A stretch of DNA of 64,000 nucleotides from Planctomycetaceae bacterium (GCA_003233055.1 QIKP01000014.1:60387-124386); one strand, 5' to 3'; numbered from the stretch's first letter, positions 15,862 through 25,426 are shown. A program made the numbers and translations. Notes: generated by a model not told the origin, from the sequence alone.

Positions 15862-18800
15862 ATGTCGGTTCGTTTGTTTGCAACCAGTGGCCCGGCGCGC
15901 GCGGCGAAGGCGAAGCGCCGGTTGCTGTTCTTGTTGGTAGTGATTCTAGCGATCGCGATTTTCGCGCCGACGATTGTCCTCCGCACTCCCCTCCGTGGGC
16001 TGCTGCTCGCACGGCTGGTTCCCGCGAACGTCGGGACGGTCACCGCCCAAACCCTCACCGCCGGTTGGTTCACACCGATCTCCGCGAAGCAGGTCGTGTT
16101 CCTCGACCCGTCGGGCAATCGGCTCGCCGAAATCGAACGACTCTCCATCGACCGAACACTTACCGCCCTCCTCAGCAACCACCGCAACCTCGGGACGATC
16201 CGTCTGGAGAACGCCACGGTCTACGCCTTAGTCCGGCCTGACGGGAGTTCAATCGAAGATGCGATTCTTGCGGCAAGCGAAACTCCGCCGGGCCAGGAAA
16301 GGGAGGCCGACACTTCGGCAACGGGCGGTCCCGCCTACCGCCTCGAAGTGGTGAACGGGCGCCTCCTCACGCGCGACGCCGCGACGGGCGAAACCTGGTC
16401 GGCCGAATCGCTTACCGCCACCCTCCACCATCCCGCCTCGGGAGAACAGAAGATCGAGGTGGCCGGGTTCCTGCGGCCCGTGCAGGCCGACGGCGTGACC
16501 TTGGCCCCTTCCCCCGAAGGGGCGGGACGCTTTGAGTTGCGTTGGGGGACCACCGACGAAGGGATCCATGCCACGCGACTCGTCCTCGGGAGCGTCCCGC
16601 TTGCGCCGTTCCGGCCGTGGCTTCAGAGATTCGATCCAGCGCTTCAACTCACCGGGCAGTTGACAGGCAAATTAAGCCTTTCGCATCCGCCAGGAGGGCA
16701 CGAGTCGCTCACCGGCAGTTCGAACGGCCGGCTATCGCTCACCAGCCTGAAAGTCCGCGCCACGGCACTTCATGGCGAAACCTTGCAACTCGATCAGACC
16801 AACCTAGCATGGCAGGGCACGGCACGCGGCGGACGCTTGGCGGTCGAAAACCTCTCCCTAGAATCCGACATCGCCCTGTTCGACCTGCGTGGCACCGCGC
16901 CGGCCCGAGTCGTCAAGCAACTTGCTGCCGGTGAATGGGCCCCGTTGGAGGCCATGACCCGGAGCGACCTCGATATCGAGGGACGCGTCCACCTCGCCCG
17001 ACTCGCCAATCGCCTGCCCGGACTCCTTCTCATTCGCGAAGGAACCAAGATCACCGATGGCCAAGTCCGATTCGCGTCGAAGAGCGAGCCAAGCGAGAAG
17101 GGCCGAAAGCTGACCGCTTCGCTCTCCACCACCTCCCTTTCGGGAACCACCGGGGGACGACCCATCTCCTGGGACGCGCCGCTCCGCGTCGACCTGGTCG
17201 CTCGACAAAGGGACAACCACTTCCGGTTGGATCGACTCGATTGCAAATCCGATTTCTTGCATTTCACCGGCTCGGGCGATACTCGACAAATAAAAATCGA
17301 GGGCCAAGTCGATCTCGACCAACTGGTCCGCCGACTCGAATCGTTCGTCGACTTGACCGATTGGCAGCTCACCGGGCGCAGCAAGCTCGAGATCACCGGT
17401 CAAACCGACGACCGGGGCCGCTTGGTGGCACGCGGCTCGGGCAGCTTTAGCGACATGGTCGTGGCGTTTCGTGGCGATACGCTCGCCCACGAACGACAAC
17501 TCGATTGGCAAACGCACCTCGAAGGGAAGTCGGACGCCTCTTCCCTTTGGCCCCGCCAACTGCAAAGCGGGCAACTATCCCTCACGGCGGGCGGCGACCA
17601 GATGACGCTTCGTCTGACCGAGCCCACCCTTCTCGAAGAATCGTTCTCGGCAACCGAATGGCCCGTAGCGATCACCACGACCGGCCAGCTCGGTAGCTGG
17701 GCAACCCGGCTGCGGCCTTGGGTCGATCTCTCCGCGTGGCAACTCGCCGGTCGGCTCGATTTGCGTGCCGAAGGCCGAGTGCGCGCCGAGCCGCTGGCGC
17801 TGACGTTGGCGAGTTCGGATCTGAAAATCGGCTCGCTCGAAGCGATCTCCGAGGGTTGGGAAATCCGGGAGCCACGCATCGAATGGCAAGGCGACGCCAG
17901 TTGGGATGCCACCACCGGCACCCTCACCAGTCGAGGAGGGCAGCTTCTCAGCAGCACCGCCGCCGCCAGTTTGCGAGATTGGTTTTGGACCAGCGACCCG
18001 CGACAAGCACGCCGCGTCGGTGGGCTAGCGGCCGTGCGCGCCGATCTCGGTCGGCTCGCTGCGATGCGCCGCGCAACGTCAGAGAACGACCCCGACGCCC
18101 TGACACCGGTCGGCGAAGTGAGTGGCAACGTCCAACTTGCGGCCGAGGGAGACCAAATCTTGGCCCGGCTCGATCTGACAGGCACCCACATCGCCCTCAA
18201 AAAACCGCAGCCAAGCTTGCCCGGCCAGCCAGCCACTTGGCAAACCGTTTGGCAAGAGCCCCAACTCCGCGTCACCGGCACCGTCGCCTACTCCCCTGCC
18301 CTCGATCGGCTCAAGCTCGAGAGCCTGCGTACCGAATCCGCATCGCTCGCGCTGGCAGCGAGCGGCCAAATCGAGAACCTGACCAGCGAAGGAGAGGTCG
18401 ACCTTGCAGGCACCGTCGACTACAACCTCAGCCGCCTCACCCCGCTGATCGCCCAGTACGTTGGCCAGGGGATCGCCCTCGCCGGCAACGGGCCTGCACG
18501 GTTCGAGGTCCGAGGCTCGCTGGCCAGTCAACTCCAATTAGAAACCACCCCCCGGCGGCTGGGAACCACGGCGGCGCAAGCCAGCGGTGGTACCCGAGGG
18601 ACGGCCAAAACTTGGCAAGCCCGGGTCCTCGCGCCGTGGACTTCGGCCAGTCTGTATGGCTTGCAGGTGGGTGACGGGCGTCTCTCGGCAGAACTTGCCA
18701 ACGGTCGAATCGCCATCGAGCCGCTCGACTTTGCGATCGGCGGAGGCCGCTTCACCGCGTCGCCAAGCGTTCGCCTCGACCCCGCACCGGGCGAAGTGAC

Positions 18801-19479
18801 GCTCGCTGCCGGGCCGCTGCTCACCGATCTCCGCATCACGAAAGAAGTGAGCGAGCAGATGCTCAAATACATCGCCCCGGTACTAGCCAACCACGCACGG
18901 GGCGAAGGGCTCTTTTCGATGACCCTCACCGGCGCTCGCATCCCTCTCGGCGACCCTGCTGCGGCCGAAGTCGCCGGGCAGCTCCTCGTGCAATCGGCCA
19001 CGATCACTCCCGGACCAATGGTCAAGGAGTGGATCCAAGTCGCCCGTCAAATCGAGGCCCTCGCTCGGGGAGGCACACCAAGCGCATCCCCCACGGGGAG
19101 GCCCACCACCGAAATGACCATCCGTAGTCGGAACGTCAGCTTTCAATTGACCGGCGGTCGTGTGTATCATCAAGGCTTGGAGTTCGAGATTGAAGGAGTC
19201 GTCTTTCGGTCGCGAGGCTCGGTCGGATTCGATCAGACGTTGTCGCTGATGATCGAAATCCCGATCCAGGACCGATGGATCGAGGGAAACCGGCTCCTCT
19301 CCGGTTTGCGAGGCAAGTCGATCGAGCTGCCGGTGACAGGAACCTTTACCAATCGTCGCGTCGACGCCAAAGCCGCCCTCAAGCAAGCAACGCAACTATT
19401 CCTCGGCCGGGATGCCATTCGTGGAGCGATCGGAAATGAAGTCAATCGAGCGCTCAACAAATGGCTCGGCGGCGAATAG
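15862..19479 (+). CDS. Very large AsmA/YhdP-like envelope protein
   Basis: 1205 residues. The N-terminus has a positive region and one membrane helix (RLLFLLVVILAIAIFAPTIVL, ~22-42). The rest is an enormous beta-rich extracytoplasmic region with repeated 'LRLEN', 'GRLSLTSLKV' and 'LDIEGRVHLARLANRLPGLL' patterns, as in the AsmA/TamB/YhdP group. Those proteins bridge the envelope and are linked to lipid transport or outer-membrane assembly. The C-terminus 'LFLGRDAIRGAIGNEVNRALNKWLGGE' is a typical planctomycete ending. The ORF track starts 47 codons upstream inside the R2 repeat, and the ATG at 15862, preceded by GTGAGG, is preferred. The family call is from architecture and composition and is not certain. 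Confidence 0.65.
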   Translation: MSVRLFATSGPARAAKAKRRLLFLLVVILAIAIFAPTIVLRTPLRGLLLARLVPANVGTVTAQTLTAGWFTPISAKQVVFLDPSGNRLAEIERLSIDRTLTALLSNHRNLGTIRLENATVYALVRPDGSSIEDAILAASETPPGQEREADTSATGGPAYRLEVVNGRLLTRDAATGETWSAESLTATLHHPASGEQKIEVAGFLRPVQADGVTLAPSPEGAGRFELRWGTTDEGIHATRLVLGSVPLAPFRPWLQRFDPALQLTGQLTGKLSLSHPPGGHESLTGSSNGRLSLTSLKVRATALHGETLQLDQTNLAWQGTARGGRLAVENLSLESDIALFDLRGTAPARVVKQLAAGEWAPLEAMTRSDLDIEGRVHLARLANRLPGLLLIREGTKITDGQVRFASKSEPSEKGRKLTASLSTTSLSGTTGGRPISWDAPLRVDLVARQRDNHFRLDRLDCKSDFLHFTGSGDTRQIKIEGQVDLDQLVRRLESFVDLTDWQLTGRSKLEITGQTDDRGRLVARGSGSFSDMVVAFRGDTLAHERQLDWQTHLEGKSDASSLWPRQLQSGQLSLTAGGDQMTLRLTEPTLLEESFSATEWPVAITTTGQLGSWATRLRPWVDLSAWQLAGRLDLRAEGRVRAEPLALTLASSDLKIGSLEAISEGWEIREPRIEWQGDASWDATTGTLTSRGGQLLSSTAAASLRDWFWTSDPRQARRVGGLAAVRADLGRLAAMRRATSENDPDALTPVGEVSGNVQLAAEGDQILARLDLTGTHIALKKPQPSLPGQPATWQTVWQEPQLRVTGTVAYSPALDRLKLESLRTESASLALAASGQIENLTSEGEVDLAGTVDYNLSRLTPLIAQYVGQGIALAGNGPARFEVRGSLASQLQLETTPRRLGTTAAQASGGTRGTAKTWQARVLAPWTSASLYGLQVGDGRLSAELANGRIAIEPLDFAIGGGRFTASPSVRLDPAPGEVTLAAGPLLTDLRITKEVSEQMLKYIAPVLANHARGEGLFSMTLTGARIPLGDPAAAEVAGQLLVQSATITPGPMVKEWIQVARQIEALARGGTPSASPTGRPTTEMTIRSRNVSFQLTGGRVYHQGLEFEIEGVVFRSRGSVGFDQTLSLMIEIPIQDRWIEGNRLLSGLRGKSIELPVTGTFTNRRVDAKAALKQATQLFLGRDAIRGAIGNEVNRALNKWLGGE

Positions 19480-20875
19480 CGGCGTCCTGCCCAGCCACCT
19501 GCGACTCGCCACTTGCGGCTTCGCACTGCTGATCGTACTAACGCAGACCGCCAGGGCGGAAACGCCTGCGGCAACGCGCGCCCGGGCGATCGCCCAATGG
19601 CCCGCCGCGAGGCCAATCGACCGAGCCAAGCTGGTGCGCCTTGGTCTGCGCGTGCTCAAAGGTCGGCACATCACCCTAGTGACCGACCTTCCCTCCACGC
19701 CGGAGGTCGACGAACTCCCCAACCTGGTCGATGCCGCCGTTCCGCTGCTCGCCCAGCGGTTTGGGATCGACGAAGAGGACCTTCGCGACTGGCATCTCCT
19801 CGGTTCGGTGATCGTCGATCGCGAAACCTTCGCCGCTGCCGACTTGCTGCCAACCCGCGGCGAGGAGTTTCCCGATGGGCTCTCGATCGGCTACGAACTG
19901 TGGGTCGCCGAACAACCGAGCGACTACTACCGCCGCCACCTGCTGCTGCACGAAATGACACACAGCTTCATGGCGACGCAACTCGGCGGGTGTGGGCCCG
20001 GGTGGTACATGGAGGGAATGGCCGAGTTGCTTGGAACCCACCACTGGGACCCCAAAACCAAAAAACTCCGGCTCGCCGTGATGCCTGCCAGTCGCAAGGT
20101 GGTACCCATGTGGGGCCGACCGAAGCTCCTCCAACAAGCGGTCGCCGACCAGCGGCTCCTTCCCATCGTGTCAGTCATGCAGATCGACAACCGTCGGGCG
20201 CTCGACGTCGAGGCGTACGCCTGGGTTTGGGCCTTGGCCAAATTCCTCGACACGCATCCCCGCTACCGCGACCGGTTTCGTTCGCTTCGGTCCCAAACCT
20301 TAGAGCCCGACTTCAACGCGAAATTCCGCAAGCGATTCGCCCACGATTGGTCCGACCTCGAGACCGAATGGCGGCTCTTCGTCTCGTCGATGGTCTACGG
20401 CCATGACATCGAACGAGAAGCAATCGACTTCGCCCGGCCGGCACCTCGCCGCGCTCGCACCCCCCATCGCCTCCCCATCATCGCCACCCGGGGCTGGCAG
20501 TCGACTGGCCTGCGTCTCGAAGCGGGCGAGCGTTACGAAATCAAAGCGAGCGGGCGATTTGTCATTGGCCAAGAGCCCGATGGCACTCCCTGGCCCTGCG
20601 AGCCGGGCGGCATCACGCTCGACTACCACGCCGGCCACCCGCTCGGCCAGCTCCTCGCGGTGATCGACCCCCGTCCCGAATCCCGTCCCGACCAGGCCGC
20701 TTCCGCAGGGCCCAGGCCTGGCACCAGTGCCTTCCTCCACCCCCAACCGATCGGCCTGCGCACGACGCTCGCACCGAAGCGCTCGGGCCTTCTCTTCCTT
20801 CGCCTCAATGATTCCCCCGACAGGCTTCGGGACAACCGAGGTAGCGCGACCGTTTCAATCCGCCGCCTCCCCTGA
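19436..20875 (+). CDS. Secreted gluzincin-like metallopeptidase
   Basis: About 479 residues. The zinc motif HEMTH lies in 'RHLLLHEMTHSFMATQLGG', followed some 12 residues later by 'WYMEGMAELLGTH', whose Glu is the expected third ligand of gluzincins (peptidase MA clan). A signal or anchor helix (LATCGFALLIVLTQTARAE) sits near residues 25-45. The C-terminal ~150 residues look like a beta-rich domain ('GWQSTGLRLEAGERYEIKASGRF'). The start is uncertain: the ATG at 19436 overlaps the AsmA-like gene by 44 bases, and 19412 is also possible. The overlap implies co-translation with the AsmA-like gene, suggesting an envelope role. Confidence 0.75.
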   Translation: MKSIERSTNGSAANSGVLPSHLRLATCGFALLIVLTQTARAETPAATRARAIAQWPAARPIDRAKLVRLGLRVLKGRHITLVTDLPSTPEVDELPNLVDAAVPLLAQRFGIDEEDLRDWHLLGSVIVDRETFAAADLLPTRGEEFPDGLSIGYELWVAEQPSDYYRRHLLLHEMTHSFMATQLGGCGPGWYMEGMAELLGTHHWDPKTKKLRLAVMPASRKVVPMWGRPKLLQQAVADQRLLPIVSVMQIDNRRALDVEAYAWVWALAKFLDTHPRYRDRFRSLRSQTLEPDFNAKFRKRFAHDWSDLETEWRLFVSSMVYGHDIEREAIDFARPAPRRARTPHRLPIIATRGWQSTGLRLEAGERYEIKASGRFVIGQEPDGTPWPCEPGGITLDYHAGHPLGQLLAVIDPRPESRPDQAASAGPRPGTSAFLHPQPIGLRTTLAPKRSGLLFLRLNDSPDRLRDNRGSATVSIRRLP

Positions 20876-20900
20876 GCCGACGAGGCGTAGCTCGTCGGCT
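20875..20900. repeat. Dispersed palindrome, family R1
   Basis: A perfect copy: arm AGCCGACGAG, loop GCGTAG, arm CTCGTCGGCT. It begins on the last base of the metallopeptidase stop codon. The position directly at a gene end fits a transcript 3'-end hairpin. Confidence 0.9.
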
Positions 20901-20914
20901 ATTTGGCGATGCCG

Positions 20915-20970
20915 CTTCAGCGGCTGTGCTTCAGCGGCTGTGCTTCAGCGGCTGTGCTTCAGCGGCTGTG
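20915..20970. repeat. Four perfect 14-bp tandem units next to an R2 copy
   Basis: CTTCAGCGGCTGTG is repeated four times without mismatch (20915-20928, 20929-20942, 20943-20956, 20957-20970), followed by a partial CGGCTGTG. The array grows out of an R2 palindrome (GATGCCGCTTCAGCGGC) at its left edge. It lies 58 bases upstream of the glyA start codon. Confidence 0.95.
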
Positions 20971-21028
20971 CGGCTGTGCGTCGGGGCGGCTAATTGACAC
21001 TCGGCGGTCTCCTCTCGACAATGGAGGC

Positions 21029-22303
21029 ATGAACCACATCCAACAGAATGATCCCGAAATCTGGGCCGCCATCTCGGGCGAAGTCGACCGGCAACAGGAC
21101 GGGCTCGAATTGATCGCCAGCGAAAACTACACCAGCCCCGCCATCATGCAGGCCGCCGGCAGCGTCCTGACCAATAAATACGCCGAGGGCTACCCCGGGC
21201 GGCGGTACTATGGCGGCTGCGAACAGGTCGACGTCGTGGAGACGCTCGCCCGCGATCGGGCGAAAAAGTTGTTTGGTGCCCCCCACAACGAAGACATTTT
21301 CTCGAATGTCCAGGCGCATTCCGGGTCGCAAGCCAACGCCGCCGTCTACCTGGCCTTCCTGGAGCCGGGAGATACCGTCCTGGGGCTCGACCTAGCGCAT
21401 GGCGGACACCTGACCCATGGCATGCGGCTCAACATTTCCGGCATGCTCTACAATTTCGTCTCCTACGGCGTTCGCAAGGAGGACCACCGGATCGACTTCG
21501 ACCAACTCGCCTCCCTCGCTCGCGAACATAAACCAAAGCTCATCGTTGCCGGCGCGAGTGCCTACCCGCGAGAGATCCCGCACGACAAATTCGCCCAGAT
21601 TGCCGAAGAAGTCGGCGCGAAACTCATGGTCGACATGGCCCACTACGCCGGCCTCGTTGCGGCGGGACTCCACCACAACCCCGTGCCGGTCGCCGACGTC
21701 GTCACGAGCACCACCCACAAGACGCTCCGCGGCCCTCGCGGCGGGCTAATCCTCGCCAAGAAAAAGTACGCCAAGGTGCTCAACAGCCGTATCTTCCCCG
21801 GCACCCAAGGCGGCCCGCTGATGCACGTCATTGCTGGCAAAGCGATTTGCTTCCAGGAAGCGCTCCAGCCGGAGTTCAAAAAATACGCCCAGCAGGTCAT
21901 CGACAACGCCAAGGCACTCGCCGAGACACTCATCGCGGGCGGACTCCAGCTCGTGAGTGGCGGCACCGACAACCACCTGATGCTTGTCGACGTCACGCCG
22001 CTCGGCATCGGAGGCAAAATTGCCGAGGAGGTCCTCGACCGCTGCGCCATCACCGTCAACAAAAACATGATCCCCTACGACCAGCGAAAACCGGTCGACC
22101 CCTCCGGCATCCGTGTCGGCACGCCAGCTCTCACGACACGCGGGATGGGGACCGATGAGATGCAAGCCGTCGGCCATTGGATGCTCGAAGCGTTACGTGC
22201 AACCGAAGACAGCAACGTCCACCTCCGAATCCGCCAGCAGATACGCGAACTGTGCGAAGGATTCCCCGTGCCGGCGGCCGCGGCGATTTCCAACGACGCG
22301 TAG
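21029..22303 (+). CDS. glyA: Serine hydroxymethyltransferase
   Basis: 424 residues. The enzyme interconverts serine and glycine with tetrahydrofolate in the cytoplasm, supplying one-carbon units. Motifs are '[41 protein letters not shown]', the PLP site '[15 protein letters not shown]' with the Schiff-base lysine, and '[21 protein letters not shown]'. The track ORF starts 42 codons upstream in the repeat array, but the family begins at '[12 protein letters not shown]', so 21029 is chosen. A GGAGG lies only one base before the ATG, too close for a normal ribosome site. The gene downstream is a lone receiver protein. Confidence 0.97.
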   Translation: MNHIQQNDPEIWAAISGEVDRQQDGLELIASENYTSPAIMQAAGSVLTNKYAEGYPGRRYYGGCEQVDVVETLARDRAKKLFGAPHNEDIFSNVQAHSGSQANAAVYLAFLEPGDTVLGLDLAHGGHLTHGMRLNISGMLYNFVSYGVRKEDHRIDFDQLASLAREHKPKLIVAGASAYPREIPHDKFAQIAEEVGAKLMVDMAHYAGLVAAGLHHNPVPVADVVTSTTHKTLRGPRGGLILAKKKYAKVLNSRIFPGTQGGPLMHVIAGKAICFQEALQPEFKKYAQQVIDNAKALAETLIAGGLQLVSGGTDNHLMLVDVTPLGIGGKIAEEVLDRCAITVNKNMIPYDQRKPVDPSGIRVGTPALTTRGMGTDEMQAVGHWMLEALRATEDSNVHLRIRQQIRELCEGFPVPAAAAISNDA

Positions 22304-22352
22304 GTCCTCGGCGCTTCACCAACCACTGACACCTGACCACCCAGCTAGACGA

Positions 22353-22787
22353 ATGTCCGAAAAAAGCCGCATACTGATTGCTGACGACAACGAGCCGAAC
22401 GTCGAGCTCTTGGAGGCCTATTTAAGCCACCTCGGCGCGGATATCCAGATCGCAGTGGATGGGCAAGACACGCTCGACAAGGTCGCCCTCTGCCAGCCCC
22501 ACCTCATCCTGCTCGACGTGATGATGCCGAAAAAGAGTGGGTTCGAAGTTTGCAAGCAACTCAAGGAAGACCCCAAGACAAGCCGCATCATGATCCTGAT
22601 GGTGACCGCGCTCAACGAATTGGGCGACATCGAACGGGCCGTCGAGGCGGGAACCGACGACTTCCTCTCCAAGCCGGTCAACAAATTGGAACTGACCAAA
22701 AAAGTCGAGATGATGCTACGACTCTTCAATGTGACCGACGAAGTGGAACGTTTGCGGCGATACATCGAAGAAATGGAACGCCGGTAA
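22353..22787 (+). CDS. Single-domain response regulator (receiver only)
   Basis: 144 residues, essentially one CheY-like receiver. The acidic pair is in 'ILIADDNEPN', the phospho-acceptor Asp is in 'LILLDVMMPKKSGFE', the conserved Thr is in 'MVTALNE', and Lys is in 'DFLSKPVNKLEL'. A charged C-terminal helix (NVTDEVERLRRYIEEMERR) could be a dimer or partner helix. There is no output domain and no kinase gene nearby, so it presumably works by protein contact with a distant kinase or phosphorelay. The ATG at 22353 starts 49 bases after glyA. Its stop codon lies in the first unit of a 30-bp tandem duplication. Confidence 0.9.
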   Translation: MSEKSRILIADDNEPNVELLEAYLSHLGADIQIAVDGQDTLDKVALCQPHLILLDVMMPKKSGFEVCKQLKEDPKTSRIMILMVTALNELGDIERAVEAGTDDFLSKPVNKLELTKKVEMMLRLFNVTDEVERLRRYIEEMERR

Positions 22788-22830
22788 CTGGAATGCCAGC
22801 AAATGGAACGCCGGCAACTGGAACACGCTG
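22771..22830. repeat. 30-bp imperfect tandem duplication across a gene end
   Basis: The unit starting AAATGGAACGCCGG at 22771 repeats at 22801. The first copy reads CGGTAACTGG and supplies the TAA of the receiver gene; the second reads CGGCAACTGG. The copies then diverge slightly near their ends. Confidence 0.85.
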
Positions 22831-22881
22831 GCCACTCCGTCGCTTGCGTCGTCGAGAGGGCCCCTACCACCGGATAATTTC

Positions 22882-24786
22882 ATGAGCATCGGTCAACTAC
22901 TGACTGGCAACGCTCGAAGCCAAGCGCGAAGGCTCGCACGGGTAACCTGGCTCTGCGTCTTTGTCTACGTCTTTGTCTGTGCCTTTGTCTGCGTTTTCTT
23001 TGCAGGATCGCTTGGCGTGGCGGGCGAGAGCACCAGCGTTACCGAGCCACCCCCCTTCCTCGACCAAGAGCGCGTCGCCCTGCTCCTCACCCAACTTGGC
23101 GACACGCGGTACGTCACCCGCCGACGCGCCGAACAAGAATTGCTCCAGATCGGTCTCCCCGCCTTCGATCAAATCGACGCCGCCACGTCGGAAGCCGATC
23201 CCGAGGTCTCGGCCAGTTGCCGTTTCTTGCGGAGCGAATTAACACGCCGCTGGACGCGCCGAGACGACCCGCTGGAGGTCAAGCGGTTGGTTCGCTCGTA
23301 CTCCGATTACGAGGAAAACGGCCGCTTGGCGATCGTTGCCCAATTGGGTTCCCTCTCCGACCACCTGGGCCAAGCCACCCTTTGCCGTATCTGTCGCTAC
23401 GACACCTCGCCGGTCGTCGCGAGGCAAGCGGCGATCGAGTTGCTGGCGACCACCGAATGGGAACCAAGCTACCCCGCCGACGCACCCTCCCTCCTTCGAG
23501 AGGCCATTGGCACCAGCCGGCGGCCGGCGGCTACGTGGATTCGCCTCCTGGCCTACCAGCTCGAGTCGCCAAGCCCGTCGATTCCCTTCTGGAAGGAAGC
23601 GATCGAACGCAACAGCAAGGAAGCGATCGGGGTGGCCGAAAAACGGGCGTCGGCCTCCCAGCAATTGGCCCTACGACTCCATCTAGTTCGCCTCGAACTG
23701 TTGCATGGCAGTCGCGACGACTTCTTGCACGCCGTGGCCTCGCTCCTCGAAGCCTCCTCGGAAACCTTCGAGCCAACCTTTGCAAAACTAGCCGAGTGGA
23801 CCGTTGCAGCCCAATCGTCCGACCGACTCGATGCCCTCTTCGATACGTACGAATCGAAATTGGCAAACTCCAAAGGGGGGCTCTACACCGCCGCGATGGC
23901 TCGAGCCAAGCAAGGCAAGACCGACCTTGCCGAGAAGCTAGCCAACGCCGCCTTCGAACGCCCACCCTCGGAGCCAACGAGGAACCCTAGCGACGAGGCA
24001 TTGCAACAGGCAAGCCAACTCCAGGCCAAAGGTTATGTCGAATGGGCCCGACGCGAGCTTCGGAGGGTCGTGAAGGAAGCAACCGTCGCTTCCGTGCCCC
24101 ACGCGACCGCTTGCTATCTCTTAGCCAATTCACTGCACGATTGGCAACTCGATGAAGAAGCAGCCGACACACTCGACATCATCACGAACGCGCTGAAGAC
24201 CAACGCCACGGCGCGCAAGACCTACAACCAGCGAGCCCTGCAGCAGAACCGACGATTCCAACAGCGCGCCCCCAGCTACGACACCCTCGTTGCCTACAGC
24301 CATTTCTACCGTGCGTGCCATTATCAGGCCGAAGGCAATCGGGACCAGCAATGGAAAAGCCTCGAGCAAGCGATCAAGGTCGGTCCCAACGACATTGACA
24401 TCCTCATCGCCATGTACCATGCGAGCGAAGACAATCCCGAACGCCGAAGGCAGGTCAAAGAACGCATGAAGAAGCGACTTCAGATGGTCGAACACCAGAT
24501 CGAAGACCACTCGAACGACGCCAACGCCTGCAACGAGTGGGCTTGGCTCGTGAGCAATACCGAGGGCGACTTCGAGAAGGCAGTGCGATACTCCCTCCGG
24601 TCGCTTGAAGTCAGTCCAGGAAGTGCCGGCTTGCTCGACACCCTCGCTTGCTGCTACTTCGCCGCAGGCGATCTGGAGAAAGCGATCCAGCACCAATCGC
24701 GAGCCGTCAAACTCTCGCCCCACCTGCAAGTCCTCCGCAGGCAGTTAACGAGATTCGAGAAAACGATGAAAGAGTCCGAACAGTAG
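22882..24786 (+). CDS. Membrane-anchored or secreted HEAT/TPR-repeat protein
   Basis: 634 residues. An unusual N-terminal hydrophobic segment (CVFVYVFVCAFVCVFF), encoded by repeated gtctttgtct-type DNA, serves as signal or anchor. Next comes a planctomycete-style HEAT-like module ('LLTQLGDTRYVTRRRAEQELLQIGLPAFDQI'). The C-terminal third carries TPR units ('ANACNEWAWLVSNTEGDFEKAVRYSLRSLEVSPGSAGLLDTLACCYFAAGDLEKAIQHQSRAVKLSP'). Such proteins act as scaffolds in the envelope; no enzyme motif is seen. The receiver gene lies upstream by 94 bases. The ATG follows no strong ribosome site. Confidence 0.75.
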   Translation: MSIGQLLTGNARSQARRLARVTWLCVFVYVFVCAFVCVFFAGSLGVAGESTSVTEPPPFLDQERVALLLTQLGDTRYVTRRRAEQELLQIGLPAFDQIDAATSEADPEVSASCRFLRSELTRRWTRRDDPLEVKRLVRSYSDYEENGRLAIVAQLGSLSDHLGQATLCRICRYDTSPVVARQAAIELLATTEWEPSYPADAPSLLREAIGTSRRPAATWIRLLAYQLESPSPSIPFWKEAIERNSKEAIGVAEKRASASQQLALRLHLVRLELLHGSRDDFLHAVASLLEASSETFEPTFAKLAEWTVAAQSSDRLDALFDTYESKLANSKGGLYTAAMARAKQGKTDLAEKLANAAFERPPSEPTRNPSDEALQQASQLQAKGYVEWARRELRRVVKEATVASVPHATACYLLANSLHDWQLDEEAADTLDIITNALKTNATARKTYNQRALQQNRRFQQRAPSYDTLVAYSHFYRACHYQAEGNRDQQWKSLEQAIKVGPNDIDILIAMYHASEDNPERRRQVKERMKKRLQMVEHQIEDHSNDANACNEWAWLVSNTEGDFEKAVRYSLRSLEVSPGSAGLLDTLACCYFAAGDLEKAIQHQSRAVKLSPHLQVLRRQLTRFEKTMKESEQ

Positions 24787-24837
24787 ATAATTCCTCCGCG
24801 CCATCGCGTGAGGCTTGTTGGAATATCAGCCCCCTCT

Positions 24838-24863
24838 AGCCGACGAGCTACGCCTCGTCGGCT
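24838..24863. repeat. Dispersed palindrome, family R1, between convergent genes
   Basis: A perfect copy (arms AGCCGACGAG and CTCGTCGGCT, loop CTACGC) sits in the 91-base gap between the convergent TPR and DUF2617 genes. This is where a bidirectional terminator would be expected. Confidence 0.9.
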
Positions 24864-24877
24864 CCCATGCTAAAAGC

Positions 24878-25426
24878 TCACGTACCCGGCAGCACGAACA
24901 ACGACTCGCTTTTGAGAATCATGCCATCGTCGGGAAACGTGTGGATCGCCTGGATGCGCAGCGAGCTGTCCCGCGACTCGAAGTGGATGTAGCTGAACGC
25001 ACGCGTTCCAATCCGCCCGTTCGGCGCAAATTCGTGCATCAGGCCCTCTTTGGCACCCACAAGCTCCAACTCCCGCTGGTAGGCGCGTAGGGCCCGTTGA
25101 TCGACCGGCTCTAGCGAAAACTCCGTTTCGTAGAAGAGCCCTCCTGCGCATTCGATGCGATCATGCTGTTCGCCCTGCAAGCGATGCAACATGAGCCGAC
25201 GCTTGGTCGGGAGATCGTGGCAAGCGGAAGTGGCGACCTCGGTAAGAAACATCCCCTCCGGACGCTGCCACGTGACCACGTGCCCCGTGCTCGTGATCTG
25301 GATCGCTGCCACGTACCGTTTCCGCTCAATTTTTTTCTCGCACTGCACTTCAAAAAGCTCGGGATGAAGCGCTCGCCCAAAAAACTGAAACACCAGTTCG
25401 GCAACTTTTGGTCGCGTGGAAAGCAC
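24878..25426 (-). CDS. DUF2617 family protein
   Basis: 182 residues if started at the GTG at 25426. The text 'LSTRPKVAELVFQFFGRALHPELFEVQCEKKIERKRYVAAIQITSTGHVVTWQR' matches the usual opening of DUF2617, and the ending 'SLRIQAIHTFPDDGMILKSESLFVL' also fits. The function is unknown. The track ORF extends 109 codons upstream with no family resemblance. A good promoter (TTGATC, 17 bases, TATAAT; 25500-25528) lies inside that extension and would start the transcript near 25493, which excludes the longer starts. No strong Shine-Dalgarno site precedes the GTG. Confidence 0.75.
   Translation of the reverse strand: MLSTRPKVAELVFQFFGRALHPELFEVQCEKKIERKRYVAAIQITSTGHVVTWQRPEGMFLTEVATSACHDLPTKRRLMLHRLQGEQHDRIECAGGLFYETEFSLEPVDQRALRAYQRELELVGAKEGLMHEFAPNGRIGTRAFSYIHFESRDSSLRIQAIHTFPDDGMILKSESLFVLPGT

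Noticed and set aside
20915-20970. Tandem array considered as a CRISPR
   Set aside because: Units are 14 bp and directly adjacent without spacers, and no cas genes are present.
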